From: QGON01 sp963691905
GTDB lineage: Bacteria > Pseudomonadota > Gammaproteobacteria > Chromatiales > Chromatiaceae
Length of the DNA stretch: 64,000 bases
NCBI GenBank assembly: GCA_963691905.1
Contig: OY829891.1
Location: forward strand, 186,001-250,000
Reading direction: 5' to 3'
The notes under the pieces are model-generated. The model saw only the letters and a list, made by a program, of their open reading frames with translations. It made no database searches and was not told the DNA's origin. Positions within the stretch are counted from its first letter, which is position 1; each line of letters starts with the position of its first letter. This document shows positions 52,720 to 61,548 of the stretch, piece after piece. The translations under genes and the position numbers were made by a program.

Positions 52720-54675
52720 TCACTGGTTTTCTGAAACCGGTGGCATCGGATTTTCCTGCACACCATCGTGATAGGCAAAAAAACGTTTCACATTATTGAA
52801 ATCACGGCTCTTTGTCATAGGTGGCAGGCTTTTGATAAAAACTTTTCCATAGGGTTTGCTGAGCAGACGTGGATCGCAAAGCACCAGCACACCACGATCC
52901 TTCTCATCCCGGATCAGTCGTCCGGCACCCTGTTTCAGAGCGATCGCCGCCTGGGGCAGTTGAAAGGTCATGAAGGGGTTGCCGCCCCTTGCCCGCAGTG
53001 CGTCGATTCTCGCCTGCAGGACAGGATCGCCCGGCGAGGCAAAAGGCAGCTTGTCGATGATCACGCAGGAGAGGGCATCACCCCGCACATCCACTCCCTC
53101 CCAGAAGCTGGAGGTTCCCAGCAGCACCGCATTACCGAGGCTGCGGAACTGCTCCAGCAGTTCACTACGGGGCGCGGTCCCCTGCACCAGCATGGGAAAT
53201 TCGATGCGATCCTGCAGATAATCGGCCGCCTCCTGCAGGGCGCGATGGCTGGTGAAGAGAAGAAAAGCACGGCCACCGCTCGCTTCCAGAATAGGGATGG
53301 TGATATCGGAGACGGCCCGGTTGAACTCGGGGTTGTTGGGTTCCGGCAGGTCATTGGGCACATACCAGAGCGCCTGTTTCGGATAGTCGAAGGGACTGTC
53401 CCAGCAATGGGTCTCGGCATCTTCCAACCCCAACTGACTGGCAAAGTGGCTGAAACTGCCCCCCACCGCCAGGGTTGCGGAGGTAAAAATCCAGGCCGCC
53501 GGATTGTTCGCCATTCGCTCCCGAAAGATAGCGGAGATCTCCAGCGGCGTCCGGTTGAGTCGAAAGCTCTGGCGCTGGGTCTCGAACCAACGGATATCCT
53601 GTGCCTCATTCTCATCGAAGAGTTGATCCAGACGCGATGCCAACTCCTTGCAGCGGTCACGGCAGCTGTCGAGACCCTTGCCCCGTCCTTCGATGGCTTC
53701 GAGCATGTCGCCCAGAATAGATAACTCGCTGCGCAACCGCTCCAGCCCGGCCTCCACTGCCGGGTTGTTTTCCACATCGGACCAGGCGCCACGCCGCATC
53801 TCCAGACCAAAGGCGAGACGCAGATCCCGGGTGACCTGTTTCAGACGATCGGCCTGATCCACGATCTTCGGCAGATCCCCGGCTTCACGGTGATACTCCG
53901 CCACTGTGTCCCTGGCCAGATCGAGCAACTGGCGACCACTCAAACTCATGCCGAAGAAGTTACCCGCCACATCCGGCAGTTGATGCGCCTCGTCCAGGAT
54001 AAAGCAGTCTGCACTCGGCAACAGCTCACCAAAACCCTCGTCCTTCAACGCCATATCGGCACAGAGCAGATGGTGATTGATCACCACCAGATCCGCCTCC
54101 TGGGCACGCCGCCGCGCTTCCACCAGATGGCATTTACTGTGGGCAGGACACTCTTGACCCAGGCAGTTCTCAGTGGTGGAAGTCACCACCGGCCAGATGC
54201 CGGCATCTTCAGGGATCGCCGACATCTCGGCGACATCGCCGCTTCTGGTCTGTCCCGACCAGCTGCGAACCTGCTGCAGTTGATCGCTCTGCTCGGCAGT
54301 CAAGCGCCGATCCTCCAGCATGGCCGTCTCCATGCGATAGGTACAGAGGTAGTTGGCGCGCCCTTTGAGCAGGGCGACGGAGACAGGGCTGGAGAGGCTC
54401 TCCCGCACCAGTGGCAAATCCCGATGGAACAGCTGATCCTGCAGATTCTTGGTACCCGTGGATACGATGACCTTGAGACCCGACATCAGCGCCGGCACCA
54501 GGTAGGCAAAGGTTTTGCCCGTACCCGTACCCGCCTCGCAGATCAGCACCCCGCCATCATTCAGGATGCGGCTGATCGTTTCCGCCATCGCCTGTTGCTG
54601 CGGACGGTGGGAGAAGCCGTCGATACGACGGGCGAGCCAGCCTTCAGGCCCAAAGATCTCGGCAATATCGGTCAT
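52720..54675 (-). CDS. yoaA: ATP-dependent DNA helicase YoaA/DinG-like
   Basis: This XPD-like Fe-S helicase of 651 residues has Walker A CEAGTGTGKTFAYLVP, four cluster cysteines (YLCTYR, ENCLGQECPAHSKCH), DEAHQL as Walker B and the later motifs IFTSATLAVGG, GTSSFWEGVDVRG and QGAGRLIRDEKDRGVL. In E. coli YoaA helps tolerate replication stress with the polymerase III chi subunit. It is followed by a conserved gene on the same strand upstream (54715-55212), 39 bases away. Confidence 0.93.
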   Translation of the reverse strand: MTDIAEIFGPEGWLARRIDGFSHRPQQQAMAETISRILNDGGVLICEAGTGTGKTFAYLVPALMSGLKVIVSTGTKNLQDQLFHRDLPLVRESLSSPVSVALLKGRANYLCTYRMETAMLEDRRLTAEQSDQLQQVRSWSGQTRSGDVAEMSAIPEDAGIWPVVTSTTENCLGQECPAHSKCHLVEARRRAQEADLVVINHHLLCADMALKDEGFGELLPSADCFILDEAHQLPDVAGNFFGMSLSGRQLLDLARDTVAEYHREAGDLPKIVDQADRLKQVTRDLRLAFGLEMRRGAWSDVENNPAVEAGLERLRSELSILGDMLEAIEGRGKGLDSCRDRCKELASRLDQLFDENEAQDIRWFETQRQSFRLNRTPLEISAIFRERMANNPAAWIFTSATLAVGGSFSHFASQLGLEDAETHCWDSPFDYPKQALWYVPNDLPEPNNPEFNRAVSDITIPILEASGGRAFLLFTSHRALQEAADYLQDRIEFPMLVQGTAPRSELLEQFRSLGNAVLLGTSSFWEGVDVRGDALSCVIIDKLPFASPGDPVLQARIDALRARGGNPFMTFQLPQAAIALKQGAGRLIRDEKDRGVLVLCDPRLLSKPYGKVFIKSLPPMTKSRDFNNVKRFFAYHDGVQENPMPPVSENQ

Positions 54676-54714
54676 GAAGACTTTCCCGGATGCACCTGGA
54701 TAACAATCAGGGTT

Positions 54715-55212
54715 TCAGCCGGACTGGTTGTCCCAGACCTCGGATTCGAGCCCATCCTCGCGGGTCCAGACCAGGCGGCCGATGATCTTGAAACGGGCCA
54801 CCGACATGGCGCCACGCTTGGCCCGGCTGCTGCTGGAGTCATTGACGAACTCAAGGATCTCATCCTTATCCGCCTCGTAGATTTCGTAGGGTTCATAATC
54901 CTCATCCATGAGTACCAGCACCACGCTGTCCCAATCCTGATCGAGTTTGAGTTGACCGATACGTTGACCGGACTTGCTCTCATCGAAGATAGTGCGGGAT
55001 TTTATCTGCACCCGCCAGCCGTCCCGTGACGGGTCGATGGCATTGTAGCCGGTCTCACCCTCGGGGCGAGGTTCCAGCCGCAGCAATTTTACTGCGTCAT
55101 GTTCGGCAATCTCATTGCTGATGCCGGGCAATGGCTTGCCCATGGTGCGACGATACTCTGCCGCGAGCAGACGGGCCTGGGCGATCAGTTTGTCGGCGGC
55201 GTAGACTGTCAA
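54715..55212 (-). CDS. Conserved hypothetical protein upstream of yoaA
   Basis: The 165-residue protein opens with TTG (AGGA 7 bases before it) and has ADKLIAQARLLAAEYRRTMG, a hydrophobic/charged segment WRVQIKSRTIF, and a long acidic part (YEPYEIYEADKDEILEFVND). The DGWRVQIKSR stretch loosely resembles a nuclease-type strand with Q-x-K, but I cannot support a function. It lies just upstream of yoaA on the same strand and may be co-transcribed. Confidence 0.6.
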   Translation of the reverse strand: MTVYAADKLIAQARLLAAEYRRTMGKPLPGISNEIAEHDAVKLLRLEPRPEGETGYNAIDPSRDGWRVQIKSRTIFDESKSGQRIGQLKLDQDWDSVVLVLMDEDYEPYEIYEADKDEILEFVNDSSSSRAKRGAMSVARFKIIGRLVWTREDGLESEVWDNQSG

Positions 55213-55290
55213 GCCGGATTCCTCATGGGTGCTATTCCTGGATTGTATCTGAATGTGGGGAGTGTGGCACAGGGTTGGGTTTGATTTATT

Positions 55291-55468
55291 GTGTCGCTAC
55301 GCGACGTTTTTCTAACGGGCTAATCGATACTGTCGTGATTTTCTTTTGTCTCTGACAACACGTTTTTCGTCCTGCTGGACGAGTCACTTTTCTTTTTCGT
55401 GAAAAGAAAAGTAACCTGCCGTAGGGGCGCGGAAGCCCCGTTTAAACAAAACCGTCGCATAGCGACAC
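55291..55468. repeat. Bounded palindromic element upstream of the TTG gene and below mrcB
   Basis: A 16-base arm GTGTCGCTACGCGACG at 55291-55306 is repeated inverted at 55453-55468 (CGTCGCATAGCGACAC, one mismatch). Inside are an 11-base AT-rich hairpin (ACTTTTCTTTT against AAAAGAAAAGT at 55386-55412) and a GGGGC/GCCCC hairpin at 55424-55439. It occupies the divergent-looking gap after mrcB and may terminate it. Confidence 0.65.
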
Positions 55469-55474
55469 AAAAAA

Positions 55475-57814
55475 TCACCGAAACAACTGCTGAAACCAGT
55501 CGATATTGTCATCGACAAAAGTCTCATCGCTTCTTTTTCTTCGTGCAGAGGCGCACTCCGCCCGCCGCTTCGGTTCGCTGCCGCGGATGAACGGCACCAG
55601 TCTCGCCTCCACACATCCAGCGCCAAGCAGTCCCGATTGCGGGTCGATGGCAACCGGCACAACGCCTTGCGGCATCTTTTCGTCCAGGCGCGACACACCG
55701 ATACGCCGCATCAGGTCTCCCCATACACGCATGGCACCGGTGGAGCCAGTGAGACCAGTACTCTTATTGTTGTCGCGGCCCACCCAAACGACAGCCACCC
55801 GCCGGCGGTCAAATCCGGCAAACCAGCTGTCCCGCAGCTTATCGGTAGTCCCAGTCTTTCCGGCCAATCCCCCCACATTGGAGAGCTGGTTCACAAGCCC
55901 CCGGCCCGTCCCCTCGAAAATCACCTGCTGCAAGGCTTTGCTCAGGAGAAAAACCGCCTTTTTATCGGCAACCTGAGACACGGACAGGGAGTAGCGGGAG
56001 AGCGGTCTGCCGCGCGCATCCGTCACTGCGATGATCGCCCTCAGTCGGGCCAGCAGGCCGCCTGTCGCCAGCGCCTGATACATCTGAGCCATCTCCAGGG
56101 GAGAGAGGGAGACCGCCCCCAGCAGCATGGATGGATAAATATTCAACGGTCGTTCGACACCCAGATCCCGCAGGGTTGCCGTCACCTTTTTTAGACCGAC
56201 ATCCATGCCCAACCGCACGGTCGCCAGATTGTAGGAGTGGGCCAGCGCGTCCTGCAACAGGACCTTGCCGTGACTCTTGCGATCGTAGTTGCGGGGCGAC
56301 CAGATATTACCGTCCGAGCCTTTAAGACGAATGGCGCTATCCTGCAGCGAAGTGGCCAGCGTATAACGCCCGGACTCGGAGAGTGCCGTGAGAAAGACCG
56401 CCGGTTTTATCAGCGAACCCACCGGCCGTATTGCATCCAGCGCACGGTTGAAACCGGCGTAGCGGGGATTGCGGTCACCCACCAGCGCGCTGACTTCTCC
56501 CGTCTCCACATCGGCCACCACCAGCGCACCCTGCAAGGTGCCGGCCTTGATTCCCGGACGTTTCTCGATCTGTTTCAACTGACTGCTCAGCGCCTGCTCC
56601 GCCCGTTCCTGTACCCAGGGATCGAGGGTGGAGAATATGCGCAGTCCCTCACTGTTGAGATCTGCCTCGTCATAGTCCCGCCGCAGTTGCCTTCGCACCA
56701 GGTCGATAAACGCAGGATAGCTACCCGCCCCCGCCCGGCCTTTCTGCAAACCCAAGGGCGCCTTTAATGCCGATGCTGCCTGGCCCGCGCTGAAGAGACC
56801 CTGCTCCTGCATCAGATTCAGCACCAGTGTGCGGCGTTTCAACGCTCGCTCAGGGTGACGTTTCGGATCGTAGGCCGACGGACCACGAACCAGCGCCACC
56901 AGCAGTGCCACCCTTGGCAGATCCAGTTCAGCCAGAGGACGATTGAAGTAGAACTGGCTTGCCAGTCCGAAACCGTGGATAGCGCGACCGCCATCCTGCC
57001 CCAGATAGATCTCGTTGGCGTAGGCTTCAAGGATCTCATCCTTGCTGTAGTGAAACTCCAGAATCACTGCCATCAGCGCTTCATTCACTTTTCGCAGCAG
57101 GGAACGCTCTCTGGTAAGGAAAAAATTCTTCACCAGTTGCTGGGTCAATGTGCTCCCCCCCTGTACGACCCCACCGGCCCGGATATTGGCTATCAGCGCC
57201 CGGCCTATGGCCAGCAGGTCGAGACCGAAATGGGACTGGAAATGGCGATCCTCCACGGCGAAAAGGGCCGACACCAGCAATTCCGGCAACTCACTGCGTC
57301 GCAACAGCACCCGATCCTCGCTGTGGGCCGGATGCAGGCTGCCGATCAATGCCGGCTCAAGGGGGTAACTATCGAAACGTTTGCCGTTCGCTGCCTGTTT
57401 GAGGGTTTTAACACGCCCCTTCGCGATACGGACTTCCAGATAGTCGGAACCCCGTTGGCCTGTGGCAAAATGGAACGGGCGGGTACGAATCAGGAAACGC
57501 CCTTTATAGCTGGAGTAGCTGCCGGCATTGTCGGGGTGTTTGATCCGGCGATAACCCAATCCGTCCAGCGTCTGACGCAGACGTTTTTCAGTGAGCGGCA
57601 CACCTGGCCGGAGCAGCAGCGGTCGTCCATAAACCTGTGCCGGCACAGCCCAGCGGCGGCCCTCGAAACGAACCTGCACGATCCGGTCGAGATAGAGTAC
57701 ATAGAGTGTGGCGCTGAAGATCAGCGCCGCCAGGCCCAGCCAGACCCATCGTCTCCATGACGTTGCAGCGCGCCGGGTGCTCCGTCTGCCCCGCTTTTTC
57801 CTGCGTTTAGCCAT
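55475..57814 (-). CDS. mrcB: Penicillin-binding protein 1B
   Basis: This bifunctional peptidoglycan synthase of 779 residues has a short cytoplasmic basic tail, a membrane anchor (WVWLGLAALIFSATLYVLYL) and a UB2H-like region (residues 60-150). The GT51 transglycosylase domain has ALFAVEDRHFQSHFGLD near 186 and GGSTLTQQLVKNFFL. The transpeptidase domain has RPVGSLIKPAVFL near 465, AHSYNLATVRLG and LAGKTGTTDKLRDSWF near 651. It starts 7 bases after the YafK-like gene stop, so the amidotransferase, L,D-transpeptidase and PBP1b form an apparent operon. Confidence 0.95.
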   Translation of the reverse strand: MAKRRKKRGRRSTRRAATSWRRWVWLGLAALIFSATLYVLYLDRIVQVRFEGRRWAVPAQVYGRPLLLRPGVPLTEKRLRQTLDGLGYRRIKHPDNAGSYSSYKGRFLIRTRPFHFATGQRGSDYLEVRIAKGRVKTLKQAANGKRFDSYPLEPALIGSLHPAHSEDRVLLRRSELPELLVSALFAVEDRHFQSHFGLDLLAIGRALIANIRAGGVVQGGSTLTQQLVKNFFLTRERSLLRKVNEALMAVILEFHYSKDEILEAYANEIYLGQDGGRAIHGFGLASQFYFNRPLAELDLPRVALLVALVRGPSAYDPKRHPERALKRRTLVLNLMQEQGLFSAGQAASALKAPLGLQKGRAGAGSYPAFIDLVRRQLRRDYDEADLNSEGLRIFSTLDPWVQERAEQALSSQLKQIEKRPGIKAGTLQGALVVADVETGEVSALVGDRNPRYAGFNRALDAIRPVGSLIKPAVFLTALSESGRYTLATSLQDSAIRLKGSDGNIWSPRNYDRKSHGKVLLQDALAHSYNLATVRLGMDVGLKKVTATLRDLGVERPLNIYPSMLLGAVSLSPLEMAQMYQALATGGLLARLRAIIAVTDARGRPLSRYSLSVSQVADKKAVFLLSKALQQVIFEGTGRGLVNQLSNVGGLAGKTGTTDKLRDSWFAGFDRRRVAVVWVGRDNNKSTGLTGSTGAMRVWGDLMRRIGVSRLDEKMPQGVVPVAIDPQSGLLGAGCVEARLVPFIRGSEPKRRAECASARRKRSDETFVDDNIDWFQQLFR

Positions 57815-57821
57815 CAGAGAG

Positions 57822-58550
57822 TCAGTGCACCGCTGCCAGACGATCGCACTCGCTGTTACAGGGGACCACCTTGGCTGCCAAAGGAAACTGCTGCAAACGT
57901 GCAGCGAGATAGCGATAGAGTTCCCCGACCCACGGCGCGCTATCCTGTTTAGCCAGGACGGAGTGCTGCCGAAAATCCCGTGGGGCGATCAGCACACCAG
58001 CGTGCTCCACGCCGATACGTGCCACCAGCACAAAAAGCTCCTCGATCGCCCGGTTTCCCATTGCCAGACAACCGGCAGACCAGGTACTACCGTGAATAAA
58101 GATATTCGACCCCGGCTGCATTCGTCCCTCTACCGAAGCGTTGGCCCAGTCGAAGGTATTGGGATAGTCGAGTTTCATCGAAAGGTGGAAGGCGCTATTG
58201 GGGTTGAGAGCCTCGATGCGGTAGAAACCCTCGGGTACCTGCCGGTCCCCTTCCCGCAGTTTGGGCCCGCTCCCTCCGCTGGCGGCCAGCACGGGGTAAT
58301 CGTGGATATGCTTCCACTGAGTATCGCTGAAGACCCACAACTCCACGATGCGGCGATCCTTCAATGCGATAAACTGGATCCGCGGCGGCGGGTAATCGAC
58401 TCCTGCGTGATGAAAACGTCTCTCCAGTACCGCTTCGGCGGCAGGCGCGTAACGCCCAAGCGCGCGTTTAAGATCCGGATCGATGATTGCCGGAACCTCT
58501 GCCAGAACCAGACTGTTCCACAGCAGCAGCAACAGAAGCGGCAGTCTCAC
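57822..58550 (-). CDS. L,D-transpeptidase family protein (YafK-like)
   Basis: The 242-residue protein has a signal peptide (MRLPLLLLLLWNSLVLA) and a YkuD-type domain with IELWV-like VELWVFSDTQWKHIHDYPVL, VPEGFYRIEALNP and the catalytic SNIFIHGSTWSAGCLAMGN (His and Cys). YafK-type enzymes detach Lpp from peptidoglycan in E. coli; which reaction this one performs is not known. It starts with GTG overlapping the amidotransferase stop (GTGA) and precedes mrcB by 7 bases. Confidence 0.9.
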   Translation of the reverse strand: MRLPLLLLLLWNSLVLAEVPAIIDPDLKRALGRYAPAAEAVLERRFHHAGVDYPPPRIQFIALKDRRIVELWVFSDTQWKHIHDYPVLAASGGSGPKLREGDRQVPEGFYRIEALNPNSAFHLSMKLDYPNTFDWANASVEGRMQPGSNIFIHGSTWSAGCLAMGNRAIEELFVLVARIGVEHAGVLIAPRDFRQHSVLAKQDSAPWVGELYRYLAARLQQFPLAAKVVPCNSECDRLAAVH

Positions 58551-59254
58551 TTGCGTCGAACCCGTTCCAGCCAGTTGCCGTAGATCACATCAGAAACCTG
58601 GTGGAGCTGTTTTATCTTTGCCGACAGATCATCGGTTATGGTCGTGGAGGATTGAGCACAGCGGGAGGTCAGCATCAGATCGCTGCCATACTTGGACAGC
58701 CAGGCCTCCACCATCTCCACCGTCATCTCCAGATGAAACTGCATGCCGATATGGTCGCCGAAGATATAGGCCTGGTTGCGGAAACACTGGCTCTTGAGCA
58801 ACGGCTCACTGCCGGGGGGCAGGGAGAAGGTGTCGGCGTGCCAGTGAAAGGTATCAAATGTGGTTGGAAGTCCATCAAGCCAACCGGAGTGCTCTTCACC
58901 ATTGATGCGCTGCAGCGGATACCAGCCGATCTCCATCCCATCGCCCTTGGTGACCTCCCCCCCCAGCGCCTTGCTCATCAACTGCCCGCCAAAACAGATC
59001 CCCATCATCGGCACCCCGCCCTGGTGTGCCCTGCGGATCAGTTTCAGCTCGGCATCCAGCCACGCCAGCGAGTCGTTTACGCTCGCCTGAGCCCCCATAA
59101 AGACCAGCCCGGAGACATCATCCACCTGCGGCGGCACCGGGCGATCCGCATCGATACAGACCAGTTCCCAGGGAACCTGATGACGATCGAGGAACTCCCC
59201 AAGATAACCGGGGCCTTCACAGGCGATATGGCGAAAGATGCGAATCGGTTTCAC
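58547..59254 (-). CDS. Class I glutamine amidotransferase-like protein
   Basis: The 235-residue protein is GMP synthase-like. It has a catalytic cysteine in PMMGICFGGQLMSKAL, LVFMGAQASVND earlier, and the His-Glu pair in IGMQFHLEMTVEMVEAWL. The amide acceptor is unknown. It starts with GTG at 59254 and is first in a minus-strand run with the L,D-transpeptidase and PBP1b, which hints at a nitrogen or peptidoglycan link, but that is inference only. Confidence 0.88.
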   Translation of the reverse strand: MKPIRIFRHIACEGPGYLGEFLDRHQVPWELVCIDADRPVPPQVDDVSGLVFMGAQASVNDSLAWLDAELKLIRRAHQGGVPMMGICFGGQLMSKALGGEVTKGDGMEIGWYPLQRINGEEHSGWLDGLPTTFDTFHWHADTFSLPPGSEPLLKSQCFRNQAYIFGDHIGMQFHLEMTVEMVEAWLSKYGSDLMLTSRCAQSSTTITDDLSAKIKQLHQVSDVIYGNWLERVRRK

Positions 59255-59587
59255 GTTGACTCAGACAGCGGGGTTGAATTCCATTTTAACCGCGGATACA
59301 AGGATTAGAAACATCTGAACAGTCCACTTTACGAATAATCCATCATTGATTGAAAAACAGGATTGCTAACCTTGCAGAGTCGATACTCTTGAACTATGGA
59401 TTATCTGGTGAGTCGTTTATTTCCGCTCGTGCTCACCGCCACAAACAAATGGAGTAATAAATTTCAGCGTTTAATCATCTGGTAGGGTGCGCCGTGCGCA
59501 CCGTGATTACTGTAATCGCTTAATCTGGTGCGCATGGCACACCCTACGTTAACTTGAATTATAAAAAACACTACAAAGGGGATTGCC
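59255..59587. repeat. Gene-free stretch with paired GGTAGGGTGCGC repeat
   Basis: The divergent gap contains a paired repeat at about 59473-59550: CTGGTAGGGTGCGCCGTGCG and the inverted GGTGCGCATGGCACACCCTAC. The first about 220 bases show no recognisable element. AGGGG precedes the start codon at 59588. Confidence 0.65.
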
Positions 59588-61414
59588 ATGCCCACAGAGA
59601 TTTTCGAAACACCCGACGGCTACAAACTCAATGCCGATAACGACACCCCGGACTCCCGGGACCACTTCTACCAGCCGTCGTTGATACAGCTCAAACCGGC
59701 ACTGGGACCCGGCGACACCTGGCCAACGATTCTGGACCAGGGCAAAGAGGGCGCCTGCACCGGCTTCGGTCTGGCGGCGGTCATCAACATGCTGAATCAG
59801 AAACGGGAGAGCGATATCAGGGTCAGCGCCCGCATGCTCTACAACATGGCAAAAAAATTCGACCGCTGGCCAGGTGAGGCATACTCCGGCTCCAGTTGCC
59901 GGGGTGCTATTCAGGGCTGGAAGAGTATGGGTGTCTGTAGTGATGAACTCTGGCCCTATCGAAGCGAAGACCGCTCCTACCTGACCATCGAGCGTGCCAA
60001 AAACGCACGCAACAATACCGTTGGCGCCTACTACCGTCTGAAACACAACATTGCTGATTTCCACGCGGCCCTGAACGAAACCGGGGTGATCTACGTCTCA
60101 GCCAACGTCCACTCCGGCTGGTGGCCACGCAACGTCCGCGGCGGCCGCATACATTTCCGGAACCAACCCCAGGGCGGACATGCCTTTGCCGTCGTCGGCT
60201 ACAACGAAGCGGGTTTTCTGGTGCAGAACTCCTGGGGCCCAGGCTGGGGCAATAACGGCCTCGCCCTCTGGAGTTATGAGGACTGGCAGGCCAATATCAA
60301 AGACGCTTGGGTGGTGCGGCTCGCCCTGCCCACGCCAAACATCTTTCCAGGGGTGGCGCAGGCTAATGGCAATGAGACCGGCGAAAACTTCTCTCTTTTC
60401 AAGAAGCGTCCAACCCGGGGAGAGATCGCCGGCCATTTCGTGCATATCGATGATGGTGATCTGCACGACCAGGGGCGCTACTGGAGCAAACGGGTGGATC
60501 TGCGGCAAACCGCTGACCTGGTCGCGGACAGCGAGGATTACGACCACCTGCTGTTCTACGCCCACGGCGGCTTGAACAGCATTTACGACTCGGCACGTCG
60601 TATCAAGGCGATGAAACAGGTCTTCAAGGATAATCGCATCTACCCCTTCCACTTCATGTACGACACAGGACTGCTGGAGGAGCTCAAAGACATCCTGTTG
60701 CGGCGCCACAGCGAGGGAGGGGAGAAGGTTGCGGGTTTTACCGACTACACCGACAAGTTGCTTGAGAAGTCGACCCGTCCCCTTGGCCGCGCACTCTGGC
60801 GGGAGATGAAGCTCGGCGCCAAACGTCCCTTCAGCAGTAATGCCCGTGGTGGTATGCAGACCCTTAACGTCTTTCTCGATGCCCTGGCAGAAAGCGACAA
60901 GCCCAAGAATATCCACCTGGTGGGCCACAGCACCGGCGCCATCCTGCTGGCCTGGCTGATCAAGGCACTGCCGAAGGCCAGCGAGAACGCAACCATCGCC
61001 AGCTGCAGCCTGATGGCCCCCGCCGCCACCGTCGATCTGTTCAGGAAAAACTTTTCACCCGAGATCGGCAAGCTGATCGAGCAACTGCACATCTACAGTC
61101 TCTCCAAAGAGTTTGAACTGGATGACAACGTCGCCTTTGTCTATCGCAAATCGCTGCTCTACTACGTCTCACTGGCCTGCGAAGAGGAACTGGGAGAACA
61201 GATCGTGGGTATGGTGGAGCATAACGAACAGCTCCCCCAGAATAGGAACATGAGAATCATCATCAGCAAAGGAGAAGACGGGAGCGAGAAACGCAGCAAC
61301 AGCGAAAGCCACGGCGGTTTCGACAACGACCCCGCCACCATGAACGACATCCTGAAAACCATCCTCGGCAAAAAGCCCAAGCGGTCCTTTGAGGAGGGTG
61401 ATCTCGATTATTGA
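59588..61414 (+). CDS. Papain-like C1 peptidase fused to an alpha/beta hydrolase
   Basis: The 608-residue protein has two enzyme-like modules. Residues about 30-250 form a papain-like (C1) peptidase: ILDQGKEGACTGFGLAAVIN with the catalytic cysteine near 57, GGHAFAVVGYNE with the histidine near 198, and VQNSWGPGWGNNG with the asparagine near 214. Residues about 310-600 contain LLFYAHGGLNS and the nucleophile elbow NIHLVGHSTGAILLAWL with serine near 447, the fingerprint of an alpha/beta hydrolase. No signal peptide is seen, so it is probably cytosolic. AGGGG lies 6 bases before the ATG. It stands alone between repeats. Papain-like activity and a lipase or esterase activity in one chain would be a strong combination; the substrates are unknown. 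Confidence 0.8.
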   Translation: MPTEIFETPDGYKLNADNDTPDSRDHFYQPSLIQLKPALGPGDTWPTILDQGKEGACTGFGLAAVINMLNQKRESDIRVSARMLYNMAKKFDRWPGEAYSGSSCRGAIQGWKSMGVCSDELWPYRSEDRSYLTIERAKNARNNTVGAYYRLKHNIADFHAALNETGVIYVSANVHSGWWPRNVRGGRIHFRNQPQGGHAFAVVGYNEAGFLVQNSWGPGWGNNGLALWSYEDWQANIKDAWVVRLALPTPNIFPGVAQANGNETGENFSLFKKRPTRGEIAGHFVHIDDGDLHDQGRYWSKRVDLRQTADLVADSEDYDHLLFYAHGGLNSIYDSARRIKAMKQVFKDNRIYPFHFMYDTGLLEELKDILLRRHSEGGEKVAGFTDYTDKLLEKSTRPLGRALWREMKLGAKRPFSSNARGGMQTLNVFLDALAESDKPKNIHLVGHSTGAILLAWLIKALPKASENATIASCSLMAPAATVDLFRKNFSPEIGKLIEQLHIYSLSKEFELDDNVAFVYRKSLLYYVSLACEEELGEQIVGMVEHNEQLPQNRNMRIIISKGEDGSEKRSNSESHGGFDNDPATMNDILKTILGKKPKRSFEEGDLDY

Positions 61415-61439
61415 CCTCCAGAAATAGACAGGACGCAGG

Positions 61440-61523
61440 CCCGATCAAGCGTAGCGGATCGGGTGTTCTCGAATTGTCTGAACACCTGGATTGCCGGTTC
61501 CGCTGCGCTTGAACCGGCCTACG
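61440..61523. repeat. Two GATCAAGCGTAGCGGATC-type palindromic units
   Basis: CCCGATCAAGCGTAGCGGATC with trailing GGG lies at 61440-61463 and GCCGGTTCCGCTGCGCTTGA with trailing ACCGGC at 61493-61522. They are inverted relative to each other and lie between the convergent peptidase/hydrolase and sortase genes. A transcript-end role is likely. Confidence 0.65.
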
Positions 61524-61548
61524 TTTGAGCGGGTAGATTTTCGCAGTG

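Noticed and set aside
53890..55029. 379-codon open frame on the plus strand across yoaA and the next gene
   Set aside because: It crosses two minus-strand genes, one of them with intact helicase motifs; no signal of its own.
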